NCBI RefSeq assembly: GCF_003382285.1
Contig: NZ_QTJR01000003.1
Location: forward strand, 282,251 to 346,250
Length of the DNA stretch: 64,000 nt
Origin: Lysobacter soli
GTDB taxonomy: Bacteria > Pseudomonadota > Gammaproteobacteria > Xanthomonadales > Xanthomonadaceae
Direction of reading: 5' to 3'
Below, in pieces: positions 44,441 through 53,075 of this stretch (the stretch's first letter is position 1; every line of letters begins with the position of its first letter). The notes beneath the pieces were generated by a model that was not told the DNA's origin, ran no database searches, and was given only the letters and a program-made list of their open reading frames with translations. Position numbers and translations under genes: made by a program.

Positions 44441-47008
44441 ATGAAGCCACGCTCGCCCGCGCAGGACACCGCCCCGCCCCTTCCGGTGGATGCGAAAACC
44501 ACGCTGGCGGCGTTGCAGGACGCGGCGCGCGACAGCGCCCTGCCCGCGCCGACGCGCGAGCTGCTGCTGCAGGCGCACCAGGCGCTCGCGCAGTCGCTGG
44601 CCGATTGCGAAGCCGAACGTGCCCGCTATCGCACGCTCTTCGATGCGGTGCCCGATCCGGTGAGCATCATCGCGTGGGACGGCACCGTGCTCGACCTCAA
44701 CAAGGCCGGCATGAACGCCTATCGCCGCGCTCGCGAGGAAATCGTCGGCCAGCCGATCGAGACGCTCAATCCCGACCTGCCGCAGGACCACATGGTCCCG
44801 GTGTGGGAAACGCTCAATCGCGGCGACACCTACGTGGTCGAAGTCACCAACATGCGCGGCGACGGCACGCGCTTCCCGGTCGAAGTGCACACCGCCGGGC
44901 TGACCTTCGACGGCCGCAAGGCGATGGTCGCCGTCGCGCGCGACCTCAGCAGCCGCCACACCGCCGAACTGCGCTATCGCGAGCTGATGGAGGCGATCGA
45001 TCGCGGCATCGTCGTGCAGGACGCGGAACTGCAGATCACCTACGCCAACGTCGCCGCGATGAAGATCCTCGGTGTCGGCGAGGACGAGCTGGTCAACGAC
45101 GCGATGCGCGGCGAGCAGTGGCTGGTAATGGACGAACACGGGCGCCAGCTGGCGTCCGACCGCTACCCATCGGCGCGTGCGCTGCAAAGCGGCCGCATCA
45201 TCGAAAGCACCGTCGTCGGCCTGTACCACCGCCAGCGCCAGCAGCTGATGTGGCTTTCGGTCACCGCCGTGCCGCAGTTCCCGGCCGGCGGCGACAAGCC
45301 GCAGCAGGTGCTGTCGCTGTTCTCCGACATCACCGCGCTCAAGCGCGACAGCACGCTGTTCGACCGCGCGCAGAGCATGGCGCACATCGGCGGCTGGGAA
45401 TGGGAGGTGACGCCGGACCGGCTTTATCTCACCGAGGAAGCGCAGCGCATCCTCGGCCATCGGCCGGCGCCGGACACCATCGAAGGCATGCTCGACTGCC
45501 TGCGCGTGGACGATCGCGACCGCCTGCGCGCCGCGCTCGGCCAGGCGATTTCGTTCGGCCGCAACCTCGACCTCGAAGTGCAGGGCCATCGCGCCGACGG
45601 ACGCACGTTCTGGGCCCGCGTGATCGGCGAGGCCGAAGCGGGCGATCCGCTGCATTCCCGCCTGACCGGCACGCTGCAAGACGTCACCGAGCGCAAGCAC
45701 GACGAGGAAACTCTGCGCGTGCAGGCGCGCAGCGATCCGCTCACCGGATTGCTCAACCGCGACGCCGTGCTTGCCGAACTCGAAAGCCGGCTCGACGATC
45801 CGCTGCGCTCGCAACTGGCCGTGCTGTATGTCGACCTGGATCGCTTCAAGGTGGTCAACGACGTGCTCGGGCATGCGGCGGGCGATCGCCTGCTTGCGTC
45901 AGCCGCGCGCCGCATCCAGCGCGCCATCGGCAACGAAGGGCTGATCGCGCGTTTCGGTGGCGACGAGTTCCTGATCCTGTGCGACACCGGCAGCGATCCA
46001 TCGCGCCCGGAGCGCCTGGCGGACGCGATCCTCGAAATCTTCGGCGACAGCTTCCGCCTGGACGGCGAGGAATTCAGCATCACCGCAAGCATCGGCATCG
46101 CGCAGGCACCGCTGGACGGCGTGCGTTCGCAGCAGCTGATCCAGAGCGCGGACGTGGCGATGTACGACAGCAAGCGGCGCGGCCGCAACGGCTGGCAGAC
46201 GTTCACGCCTGAACTGGCCGAACAGCAGCTGCATCGCCTGCAGCTGGAAACCCACCTGCGCCGCGCCGTCAACAACGAGGAGTTCCACCTCGTCTACCAG
46301 CCGCAGATCGACATGCGCACTGGCGACGTCGTGGCGGCGGAAGCGTTGATCCGCTGGCGCAACCATTCGCTCGGCGAGATCCGTCCCGACAAGTTCATCG
46401 ACCACGCCGAGACCACCGGCGACATCGTCGGGATCGGCGACTGGGTGCTCAACGAAGCCTGCCGGCAGATGCGCGAATGGCAGGACTCCGGGCTCAACAT
46501 CCCGCGCGTGGCGGTGAACGTGTCGTACCGGCAGTTCCTGGGCGAGGACCTCGCGAGCACCGTCGCCGCGGTGCTCGCCGAGTACGGCCTGCCGGGCCAT
46601 GCGCTGGAACTGGAATTCACCGAACGCGTGCTCATCGAGGACGCCCCCGACACGCTGCGCACCTTCGCCGCACTGCGCCAGCTCGGCGTGATCCTGACGA
46701 TCGACGATTTCGGCGAGGGCTACAGCGCGCTGAACTACCTGCGCCGGCTGCCGATCCACGGGCTCAAGTTGAGCCAGCTGTTCGTGCAGGGCGTACCGGA
46801 CAACCAGTCCGACGTCGCCGTCTGCCAGGCGGTCACCGGCATCGCGCGCAGCCTCGGGCTGGCGCTGGTCGCCGAGGGCGTGGAGACCGGGCAGCACCGC
46901 GATTTCCTGCTGCAGCTGGGCGTCCACGTGGGCCAGGGGTTCCTGTTCGCGCCCGGCATGACGCCCGAAGAGCTGCGCGAGCGGTATCCGACGGTGGGAA
47001 TGGCCTGA
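44441..47008 (+). CDS. PAS-PAS-PAS-GGDEF-EAL c-di-GMP signalling protein
   Basis: 855 residues, no transmembrane segment. Two to three PAS/PAC sensor domains (about 60-430), GGDEF domain (about 435-600) with GGDEF intact at 506-510, and EAL domain (about 615-850) with EALIRW (634-639), VNVS, FTERVL, DDFGEGYSALN and EGVET. No RxxD inhibitory site precedes GGDEF. The EAL Lys segment reads LKLSQLFV where the family usually has LKIDxxFV, and loop 6 has Glu for Thr/Gly. Both activities may be possible. It is placed 9 bases after liuE, suggesting co-transcription with leucine catabolism. Confidence 0.88.
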   Translation: MKPRSPAQDTAPPLPVDAKTTLAALQDAARDSALPAPTRELLLQAHQALAQSLADCEAERARYRTLFDAVPDPVSIIAWDGTVLDLNKAGMNAYRRAREEIVGQPIETLNPDLPQDHMVPVWETLNRGDTYVVEVTNMRGDGTRFPVEVHTAGLTFDGRKAMVAVARDLSSRHTAELRYRELMEAIDRGIVVQDAELQITYANVAAMKILGVGEDELVNDAMRGEQWLVMDEHGRQLASDRYPSARALQSGRIIESTVVGLYHRQRQQLMWLSVTAVPQFPAGGDKPQQVLSLFSDITALKRDSTLFDRAQSMAHIGGWEWEVTPDRLYLTEEAQRILGHRPAPDTIEGMLDCLRVDDRDRLRAALGQAISFGRNLDLEVQGHRADGRTFWARVIGEAEAGDPLHSRLTGTLQDVTERKHDEETLRVQARSDPLTGLLNRDAVLAELESRLDDPLRSQLAVLYVDLDRFKVVNDVLGHAAGDRLLASAARRIQRAIGNEGLIARFGGDEFLILCDTGSDPSRPERLADAILEIFGDSFRLDGEEFSITASIGIAQAPLDGVRSQQLIQSADVAMYDSKRRGRNGWQTFTPELAEQQLHRLQLETHLRRAVNNEEFHLVYQPQIDMRTGDVVAAEALIRWRNHSLGEIRPDKFIDHAETTGDIVGIGDWVLNEACRQMREWQDSGLNIPRVAVNVSYRQFLGEDLASTVAAVLAEYGLPGHALELEFTERVLIEDAPDTLRTFAALRQLGVILTIDDFGEGYSALNYLRRLPIHGLKLSQLFVQGVPDNQSDVAVCQAVTGIARSLGLALVAEGVETGQHRDFLLQLGVHVGQGFLFAPGMTPEELRERYPTVGMA

Positions 47009-47016
47009 CGCTTCAA

Positions 47017-47052
47017 GCCCCTCTCCCCCCGGGAGAGGGGTTGGGGTGAGGG
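47017..47052. repeat. CCCTCTCCC dyad module
   Basis: GCCCCTCTCCCCCCGGGAGA then GGGGTTGGGGTGAGGG, immediately after the EAL gene stop; may act as its terminator-like hairpin. The first module only. Confidence 0.8.
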
Positions 47053-47164
47053 CCGGGGCGAGCGATGCGGCACAGATCGCGTACGCCACGCGCTTTGTGC
47101 CCGGTCGCGGGAAACGCGACGAAAGAAGCTAAAATCCCGCCTTTCCGCGTCAGGAACCACGCCC

Positions 47165-47935
47165 ATGCAGCTCCAATCCGTCCGCGCCATCGTCACCGGC
47201 GGCGTTTCCGGCCTCGGCCTCGCCGTTGCCCAGCACCTGGTCGCCCACGGCGGCAAGGTCGCACTGTTCGACGTGAACGACGAAAAGGGCGCGGCCGCCG
47301 TCGCCGAACTGGGCGACATCAACGCCCGCTACTTCAAGACCGACGTCACCAGCGAAACCGGTGTGTCCGAAAACGTGAAGGCCGCGCGCGAGTTCCTCGG
47401 CGGGCTGAACGTCACGGTCAACTGCGCCGGCATTCTCGGCGCGGGCCGCGTGCTCGGCCGCGAGGCGTCGATGCCGCTGTCGCAGTTCCAGTCCACCGTG
47501 ATGGTCAACCTCGTCGGCAGCTTCAACGTCGCCAAGGCCGCCGCGGACCTGATGCAGCACAACGAGGCTGGCACCGACGGCGAACGGGGCGTGATCGTCA
47601 ACACGGCGTCGGTAGCCGCGTACGAAGGCCAGATCGGCCAGGCCGCCTATTCCGCATCGAAGGGCGGCGTCGTCGCCATGACGCTGCCGATGGCGCGCGA
47701 ACTGTCGCGCTTCGGCATCCGCGTGATGACCATCGCGCCGGGCGTGTTCTGGACGCCGATGGTCGACGGCATGCCCGACTCGGTGCAGCAGTCGCTGGCC
47801 GCGTCGATCCCGTTCCCGTCGCGCCTCGGTCAGCCGAAGGAATTCGCCGACCTGGTCGCGTACATCCTCGGCAACACCTACCTCAACGGCGAGACGATCC
47901 GCCTCGACGGCGCGACGCGGCTTGCGCCGAAGTGA
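47165..47935 (+). CDS. Short-chain dehydrogenase, HSD10-like 3-hydroxyacyl-CoA dehydrogenase
   Basis: 256 residues, classical SDR. Cofactor motif TGGVSGLG (11-18), NCAG (about 90-93), and active site YSASK with Tyr162 and Lys166. The AGRVLGREASMPL segment and FWTPMVDGMP loop are like type II 3-hydroxyacyl-CoA / 2-methyl-3-hydroxybutyryl-CoA dehydrogenases (HSD17B10), an enzyme of isoleucine breakdown and short-chain beta-oxidation. NAD-dependent. Preceded by a REP module and a short promoter region. Confidence 0.86.
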   Translation: MQLQSVRAIVTGGVSGLGLAVAQHLVAHGGKVALFDVNDEKGAAAVAELGDINARYFKTDVTSETGVSENVKAAREFLGGLNVTVNCAGILGAGRVLGREASMPLSQFQSTVMVNLVGSFNVAKAAADLMQHNEAGTDGERGVIVNTASVAAYEGQIGQAAYSASKGGVVAMTLPMARELSRFGIRVMTIAPGVFWTPMVDGMPDSVQQSLAASIPFPSRLGQPKEFADLVAYILGNTYLNGETIRLDGATRLAPK

Positions 47936-47953
47936 AGCGGTGATTCGTGTTTG

Positions 47954-48024
47954 GTGATTCGTGATTCGAAAGCACGACACCACTCGCAACCACGCGCTGT
48001 TCCGACTCACGAATCACGAATCAC
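47954..48024. repeat. Inverted repeat in the efpL leader
   Basis: Perfect 15-base arms GTGATTCGTGATTCG (47954-47968) and CGAATCACGAATCAC (48010-48024) around a 41-base loop, each arm made of two tandem GTGATTC units; a third unit lies at 47940. It ends 16 bases before the efpL start and could fold in the leader RNA. Confidence 0.75.
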
Positions 48025-48040
48025 AACCAACGAACAAGCC

Positions 48041-48607
48041 ATGAAAGCCTACGACGTAAAGAAAGGTAACGTTGTCGAGTACAACAACGCGGTTTACCAG
48101 ATCCGCGACATCGAGCGCAGCTCGCCGCAGGGCCGCGGCGGCAACGTCAAGTTCCGCTTCACCATGTACAGCGTGCCCGGCGGCACCAAACTCGACGTGA
48201 GCATGGGCGCCGAGGACGAGCTGAAGGAAGTCGAGCTCAGCCGCCGCCAGGCGACGTTCTCGTACAAGGACGGCGACGCGTTCGTGTTCCTCGACGACGA
48301 GGACTACACGCCGTACACGCTCGACGCCGACGTCGTGGGCGACCTGGCCGGCTACATCGTCGCCGACCTCACCGGCTGCTACGTGCAGATCATCGACGAC
48401 GCACCGGTCGCACTGCAGCTGCCGCAGAGCGTGGCGATCGAAGTGATCGAGACGCCGCCGGAGCTCAAGGGCGGCACGGCCACCAAGCGTCCGAAGCCGG
48501 CGAAGCTGTCGACCGGCATCGAGATCATGGTTCCCGAGTACATCGGCAACGGCGAGCGCGTGCTGGTGAACACCACGACGGGCGAATTCGCCGGTCGCGC
48601 GGACTGA
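48041..48607 (+). CDS. efpL: Elongation factor P-like protein (EfpL/YeiP)
   Basis: 188 residues with the three-barrel EF-P fold: [16 protein letters not shown] at the start, central domain, and C-terminal OB domain ending with FAGRAD. The loop that carries the modified Lys in EF-P reads [13 protein letters not shown] here, with Arg at the tip as in the YeiP/EfpL branch, which relieves ribosome stalling at proline stretches without the EF-P Lys modification. ATG at 48041. Start is preceded by a long inverted repeat rather than a clear ribosome site. Confidence 0.9.
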   Translation: MKAYDVKKGNVVEYNNAVYQIRDIERSSPQGRGGNVKFRFTMYSVPGGTKLDVSMGAEDELKEVELSRRQATFSYKDGDAFVFLDDEDYTPYTLDADVVGDLAGYIVADLTGCYVQIIDDAPVALQLPQSVAIEVIETPPELKGGTATKRPKPAKLSTGIEIMVPEYIGNGERVLVNTTTGEFAGRAD

Positions 48608-48656
48608 GGCATCCGGGCGATGCGCGGCCATCGCGCATCGCCTGTCGACCGCGGAC

Positions 48657-49103
48657 ATGCCGACCTTCCGACCCGCCGCTGCTTCCGATCGCGCCGCGCT
48701 GCTGCCGGTGATCCGGCAGTTCCATGCGGACGAGCACATCGCGTGGGACGAAGCACGCGTGCGTGCGGCGATGGACGCGCTGATCGGCGATGCCCGCAAC
48801 GGCCGCCTCGTGCTGATCGAACGCGACGGCGAACTGGCGGGCTACGTCGTGGTTGGTTTCTGTTTCAGCCTGGAATTCGGTGGTCGCTTCGGCCTGCTGG
48901 ACGAGTTGTACGTGCTGCCCGCGCATCGCGGTGGCGGCATCGGCAAGCAGGCGCTGGAGGAAGTCGAGAGGCTGTGCATCGCCGAAGGCCTGCGCTGCGT
49001 GCGGCTTGAGGTGAGCGACGACAACGACCACGCGCGCGAGATCTACCGTCGTCGCGGTTACGCGCTGCATCCGCGACGACTGATGACGAAGTGGCTGGGC
49101 TGA
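48657..49103 (+). CDS. GNAT-family N-acetyltransferase
   Basis: 148 residues. The acetyl-CoA motif AHRGGGIGKQALEEV (about 84-98) and the closing IYRRRGYALHPRRLM strand are typical GNAT features. An LLDELYVL strand precedes the motif. Acceptor unknown. Located 49 bases after efpL, possibly in the same transcript. Convergent with the DUF4105 gene; 14 bases separate their stops. Confidence 0.82.
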   Translation: MPTFRPAAASDRAALLPVIRQFHADEHIAWDEARVRAAMDALIGDARNGRLVLIERDGELAGYVVVGFCFSLEFGGRFGLLDELYVLPAHRGGGIGKQALEEVERLCIAEGLRCVRLEVSDDNDHAREIYRRRGYALHPRRLMTKWLG

Positions 49104-49117
49104 TCGCCCGCCAACCC

Positions 49118-50941
49118 TCACGGCAGGCGCAATCCACCCTGCTCCGCATGCAGCGCACGCAAACGTGTGCCGAGCAGTTCCGTGTTCGCGGTGATGCCAT
49201 CCAGCCGATCGCGTTGCGCCGCGCCCATCCACTGGCGCGCGCCCTGTTCCAGTTCCACACGCGTCGCCTGCAGTTCGCTGCGTAGCGCAGCGCTGCGGGC
49301 GTCGAGCGCCGCGCGTTCGTCGGGCTGCGGCACGCCGTAGCCGCGTCCGTCGAGAAGGCGCGACGGCTGCCCGAGATACACGCTTTCCTGCAGGAGACGA
49401 CGCACGACGTCGGGCGCGTCGTCCTCACGGTCCGATGCGAGATAGCGCCGCTTCAGCGCCTCGCGAACCTGCGCCAGGGCGCGTCGCTGCGCAGCCTGTT
49501 CGAGGATCAGCAGCGCGGCGCCGGTCCGAAGATCGGCTCGCTCGATCGACGGCCGACGCTGCTCGGGCGACAGGTCCATCCACTGCGCGACCGTTCGCGT
49601 CGGCAGCGACAGCGAAGCCTTCGCGCCCGCATACAACGCGTCGTAATACGCGCCCTGCGATTCGAAGCGGTAGCCCTGGCGCAGCGCCTGCGCGGGATCG
49701 TCCAACACGGACGCATCGGCGATGCTGGCATTACCCAGCCGCCGCAGCAAGCCGGTCGGCGTGATGCTGCCGATGCCCTGCCCCGCAAGCCGCGGCACGC
49801 TGTCGTGCAGCAATTTCCATGTCTCGGCAGCGCAGTTGTTGCCGAGGAAGTAATAACGCCCGTCGTAACTCCAGTGCAGCTGCGACGTGCGTTCGAGCAC
49901 CGCCGCGATCTCCTCGCGCGACAACCGCAGCGGCACCGAGCGCAGTCCGCGCAGTTCGACCTTCGTGTATTCGTCGATCACCTGCTGCATCGGCAAGACG
50001 AACAGGCGCGACGGATAGCGACCGCTCAGCCCGCGCCAGCTGGAAATCTGCACGTCGTCGACGAAGGCGCGGAACGAGAGGACGCGATGATGCGTGAGAT
50101 CGAAACGGCAATCGGGTCCGGGCGGACGGCCCGGCGCACACACGACCAGGCGCAGCATGCTGTGGCCCCATCGGCTCATCGGCTGCGCGTTGCCTTCGGC
50201 GAGCAGGTAATCGATCGCGTAGACGCGCGAGGGATCGATCGCGCCGATCGCGCCGCCGTCTCCTTCGCCCGCATCGACGTACACCAGGTCGTCGGTGCAC
50301 GGCGTGCTCGCCGACGTCGAACCAAGGCGTTGTTCGAGATAGCGGTGCATCGCCGGCCGGCGGCAGGCGTATTGCGGATCGAGCAGGTAATGCTCGACGT
50401 TGACGGCGAAATACTCCGACGGCCGCGTGAGCTCGTATGGATCCGGGCTGCGGTCGACGAAACGGTTCTCCCGCGTGCGCCCGGCCACGCGCGTGTTGAA
50501 GCGCGTCGCGCGCACCTGCCAGCCGGCGAGGTCGAGGAAACGCGGATCGCGGGAGATGCCCTCGTCGCGATCCTGGAAATGCGCGAGCTCGTGCAGCACG
50601 GTCGCCAGCGCCGCGTGTCGCGCTGCCTCGGTGCCTTCGATCAGCGGCGCGAGCAGTTCGCGGTTGAGCAGGAGTTCCGAGCGGCCGGCGTGACCGTGCA
50701 CCTCGTCGGCCAACGTCGACCAGCGCACGGTGATGTCGCGACCGGATAGCGCACGCATGCGTTCAGGCAATCGTGCCTGTGCGTCGTCGAGCAGTCGCTG
50801 CGTGGCGAGACGTTCGTCCGGCGAGAGGCCGGCGGGATCGAGCTTCAGGGCGGCGGCATTGGCGCTCCACGCGCACAAGGCCGCGGCCAGCACGGCATGG
50901 CCGCCGCGAATGCGTCCGCGGCGGCCGTTCACCGCATTCAC
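49118..50941 (-). CDS. DUF4105 domain protein with an HExxH zinc motif
   Basis: 607 residues. N-terminal signal peptide (to about residue 30), a zincin-like region with HELAH at 117-121, then the DUF4105 domain (about 240-420; RWGHSMLRLVV and the NNCAAETW motif with a conserved Cys), and a helical C-terminal part. Likely periplasmic; the HExxH motif suggests a metalloprotease-like centre and the NNC(A/T) motif a papain-like one, but neither activity is demonstrated. Its ATG overlaps the stop of the upstream DUF2388 gene by four bases (ATGA). Confidence 0.82.
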   Translation of the reverse strand: MNAVNGRRGRIRGGHAVLAAALCAWSANAAALKLDPAGLSPDERLATQRLLDDAQARLPERMRALSGRDITVRWSTLADEVHGHAGRSELLLNRELLAPLIEGTEAARHAALATVLHELAHFQDRDEGISRDPRFLDLAGWQVRATRFNTRVAGRTRENRFVDRSPDPYELTRPSEYFAVNVEHYLLDPQYACRRPAMHRYLEQRLGSTSASTPCTDDLVYVDAGEGDGGAIGAIDPSRVYAIDYLLAEGNAQPMSRWGHSMLRLVVCAPGRPPGPDCRFDLTHHRVLSFRAFVDDVQISSWRGLSGRYPSRLFVLPMQQVIDEYTKVELRGLRSVPLRLSREEIAAVLERTSQLHWSYDGRYYFLGNNCAAETWKLLHDSVPRLAGQGIGSITPTGLLRRLGNASIADASVLDDPAQALRQGYRFESQGAYYDALYAGAKASLSLPTRTVAQWMDLSPEQRRPSIERADLRTGAALLILEQAAQRRALAQVREALKRRYLASDREDDAPDVVRRLLQESVYLGQPSRLLDGRGYGVPQPDERAALDARSAALRSELQATRVELEQGARQWMGAAQRDRLDGITANTELLGTRLRALHAEQGGLRLP

Positions 50942-51258
50942 TGCGCGAGGATGGCCTGCGCCAGTTCGAGGTCGCTGGCCTCGCGTGCCTGCGGGACCTG
51001 CTCGCGCAGATGGCGCAGCGCCGCTTCCAGCTGGGCGCCGCGGATCGCGCCGTCGCTCGCGACGAAGCTCGCGGCATCCTCGCGCGCGGCCTGCACCACC
51101 TTGTCGTCCTTGCCCGAGCTCGAATCGGAGCTCGCGCCGCTGGACGCGGAGCTGCCGCCGGCGGACGAGCCCGCGGACGTGCCGGCGAAGCTGGAGGCGA
51201 AGGCCACCGGCGTGGCGGCCATCAGGGCGAGAGAAAGCAGCAGGACGGAACGCTTCAT
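50938..51258 (-). CDS. DUF2388 exported protein, coupled to the DUF4105 gene
   Basis: 106 residues. Signal peptide (cleavage near AFA-S at 21), a Ser/Gly/Ala-rich linker (about 22-48), then a conserved DUF2388 segment KVVQAAREDAASFVASDGAI (about 53-72) and a helical end. Small periplasmic proteins of unknown function. Four-base overlap with the DUF4105 gene indicates translational coupling and joint function. ATG at 51258 chosen for the signal peptide. Confidence 0.82.
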   Translation of the reverse strand: MKRSVLLLSLALMAATPVAFASSFAGTSAGSSAGGSSASSGASSDSSSGKDDKVVQAAREDAASFVASDGAIRGAQLEAALRHLREQVPQAREASDLELAQAILAQ

Positions 51259-51482
51259 CAGGATTTCCCGGTTCGTTGGAAGGCCGCGTCGCGGCCGGCC
51301 CGCGAAGGGTACCGGTTTACGGTCCGAAAATCGGTGTCGATCGTTGCGCATCGTGGGAGCGTTCACCTGATGCTTGAGCTGCTCTCCCGACAGGAAGGTG
51401 CCCGCGGGCTTGCCCAGGAGAAACCGCGCCGTTGCCACTGCAAAAAGCACATGTCGCGAGTGCGCGCGTGCCCTCGCGCCCC

Positions 51483-51522
51483 GACCCTCACCCCCACCCC
51501 TCTTCCGAGGGGGGGAGGGCTC
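51483..51522. repeat. Degenerate CCCTCTCCC dyad module
   Basis: GACCCTCACCCCCACCCCTC then TTCCGAGGGGGGGAGGGCTC: recognisable first module with more mismatches than other copies, at the 3' end of the flavoprotein gene. Confidence 0.65.
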
Positions 51523-51537
51523 AAAACACCGGGATGG

Positions 51538-52941
51538 TCAAGCGTCGAACACCTTCCCCGGATTCAGCAGCCCCTTCGGATCGAGCACCCGCTTGATGCC
51601 GCGCATCAGTTCGATCTCGGCGGCCGAGCGCGTGCCCAGCAGATAAGGCTTCTTGACCAGCCCGATGCCGTGTTCGGCCGAGATGCTGCCGCCGTGGCGG
51701 GCGAGCGCGTCGGACAGCAGCTGCGTCACGTGTTCGCACTGGTCCACGAACACCGCGTAGTCGGCGTCGTCGGGCTTGAGCACGTTGATGTGCAGGTTCC
51801 CGTCGCCGATATGGCCGAACCACACCACGTCGAACTGCGGGTACTCGCGCGCCAGCAGTGCCTGGGTTTCGGCGAGGAACGCCGGCATGGCCGAGATCCG
51901 CACCGATACGTCGTTCTTGTACGGCTTGTACTTCGCCAAGGCCTCGGTGATGCCTTCGCGCAGTCGCCACAGCTGCGCGGCCTGCGCATCGCTCTGGCTG
52001 ATGACGCCGTCGTTCACCAGCCCGTTTTCCAGGCAGAACTCGAAGGCCGCCATCGCGGCGGCTTCCTTCGCCTCGTCGCCCACCGCGAACTCGGTGACGA
52101 CGTAGAACGGATGCACTTCGTCGAACGGCTTCTGCGCGCCGTGCGCCAGCACGTGGTGCAGCGCGCGGTCGGTGAAGAACTCGAACGCCTCCAGCGTCAG
52201 TCGTTCGCGGAACGCCGCGAACACCTGCATCAGTGTCTCGAACGACGGCAGCGCGAGCAGCATCACGTTCGTCGGCGGCGGCGGATCGGCCAGTCGCAGC
52301 GTCGCCTCGACCACGATGCCGAGCGTGCCTTCCGAACCGATCATCAGCTGGCGCAGGTCGTAGCCGCTGGAGTTCTTGATCAGCGCGCGATTGAGTTCGA
52401 GCACTTCGCCCGCGCCCGTCACCACCTTGAGCCCCGCGATCCATTCGCGCGTGTTGCCGTAGCGGATCACGCGGATGCCGCCGGCGTTGGTCGCGATGTT
52501 GCCGCCGATCGAACACGAGCCGCGCGCGGCGAAATCGACGGGATAGACGAGTCCGTGCTCGCGCGCCGCGTTGTGCACCGCTTCCAGCGCGATGCCGGCC
52601 TGCACGGTGAGCGCGCGATCCACCGCGTCGAAATCGAGCACGCGGTTCATGCGTTCGAGGCTGAGCACGAGTTCGCCATTCGCGGCGACCGCGCCGCCGG
52701 AAAGTCCGGTGCGTCCACCCGAGGGAACGATCGCGACGCCTTCGTCCACGGCCCAGCGCACGATCGTGGCGACCTCATCCACGGACGCCGGCAACGCCAC
52801 CGCAAGCGGCGCGGGCGTCCAGCGACGCGTCCAGTCGCGACCGTAGTGTTCGGCATCGGCGGGATCGGTCGTCAGGCGAAGGCCGGGGAGCTGCGCGCGC
52901 AGGCGCTCCAGGCGGGCATCGATGGGCTGCGGATCGGTCAT
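51538..52941 (-). CDS. FAD-linked D-2-hydroxyacid dehydrogenase, probable D-2-hydroxyglutarate dehydrogenase
   Basis: 467 residues, PCMH-type FAD-binding family. PSGGRTGLSGG (about 74-84) binds FAD, SIGGNIATNAGG is the second FAD loop, and the C-terminal cap holds GHIGDGNLHINVL and SAEHGIGLVKK with metal/substrate-binding His and Glu. Such enzymes oxidise D-lactate, glycolate or D-2-hydroxyglutarate. Divergence from serA (134 bases between starts) favours D-2-hydroxyglutarate, which SerA makes as a side product. ATG at 52941. Confidence 0.85.
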   Translation of the reverse strand: MTDPQPIDARLERLRAQLPGLRLTTDPADAEHYGRDWTRRWTPAPLAVALPASVDEVATIVRWAVDEGVAIVPSGGRTGLSGGAVAANGELVLSLERMNRVLDFDAVDRALTVQAGIALEAVHNAAREHGLVYPVDFAARGSCSIGGNIATNAGGIRVIRYGNTREWIAGLKVVTGAGEVLELNRALIKNSSGYDLRQLMIGSEGTLGIVVEATLRLADPPPPTNVMLLALPSFETLMQVFAAFRERLTLEAFEFFTDRALHHVLAHGAQKPFDEVHPFYVVTEFAVGDEAKEAAAMAAFEFCLENGLVNDGVISQSDAQAAQLWRLREGITEALAKYKPYKNDVSVRISAMPAFLAETQALLAREYPQFDVVWFGHIGDGNLHINVLKPDDADYAVFVDQCEHVTQLLSDALARHGGSISAEHGIGLVKKPYLLGTRSAAEIELMRGIKRVLDPKGLLNPGKVFDA

Positions 52942-53075
52942 GGAAGGCGCGTGGGACGCGGGCCGGACAGGAGCCCCAGCCTGCCACCGCGCGCGCGCCG
53001 GCGTCCAGTGATGCAGCGCAGCAACCGGCCCGGATTTCTGACATAGTCCAAGGCCCACCCACACCCGATACCGTC

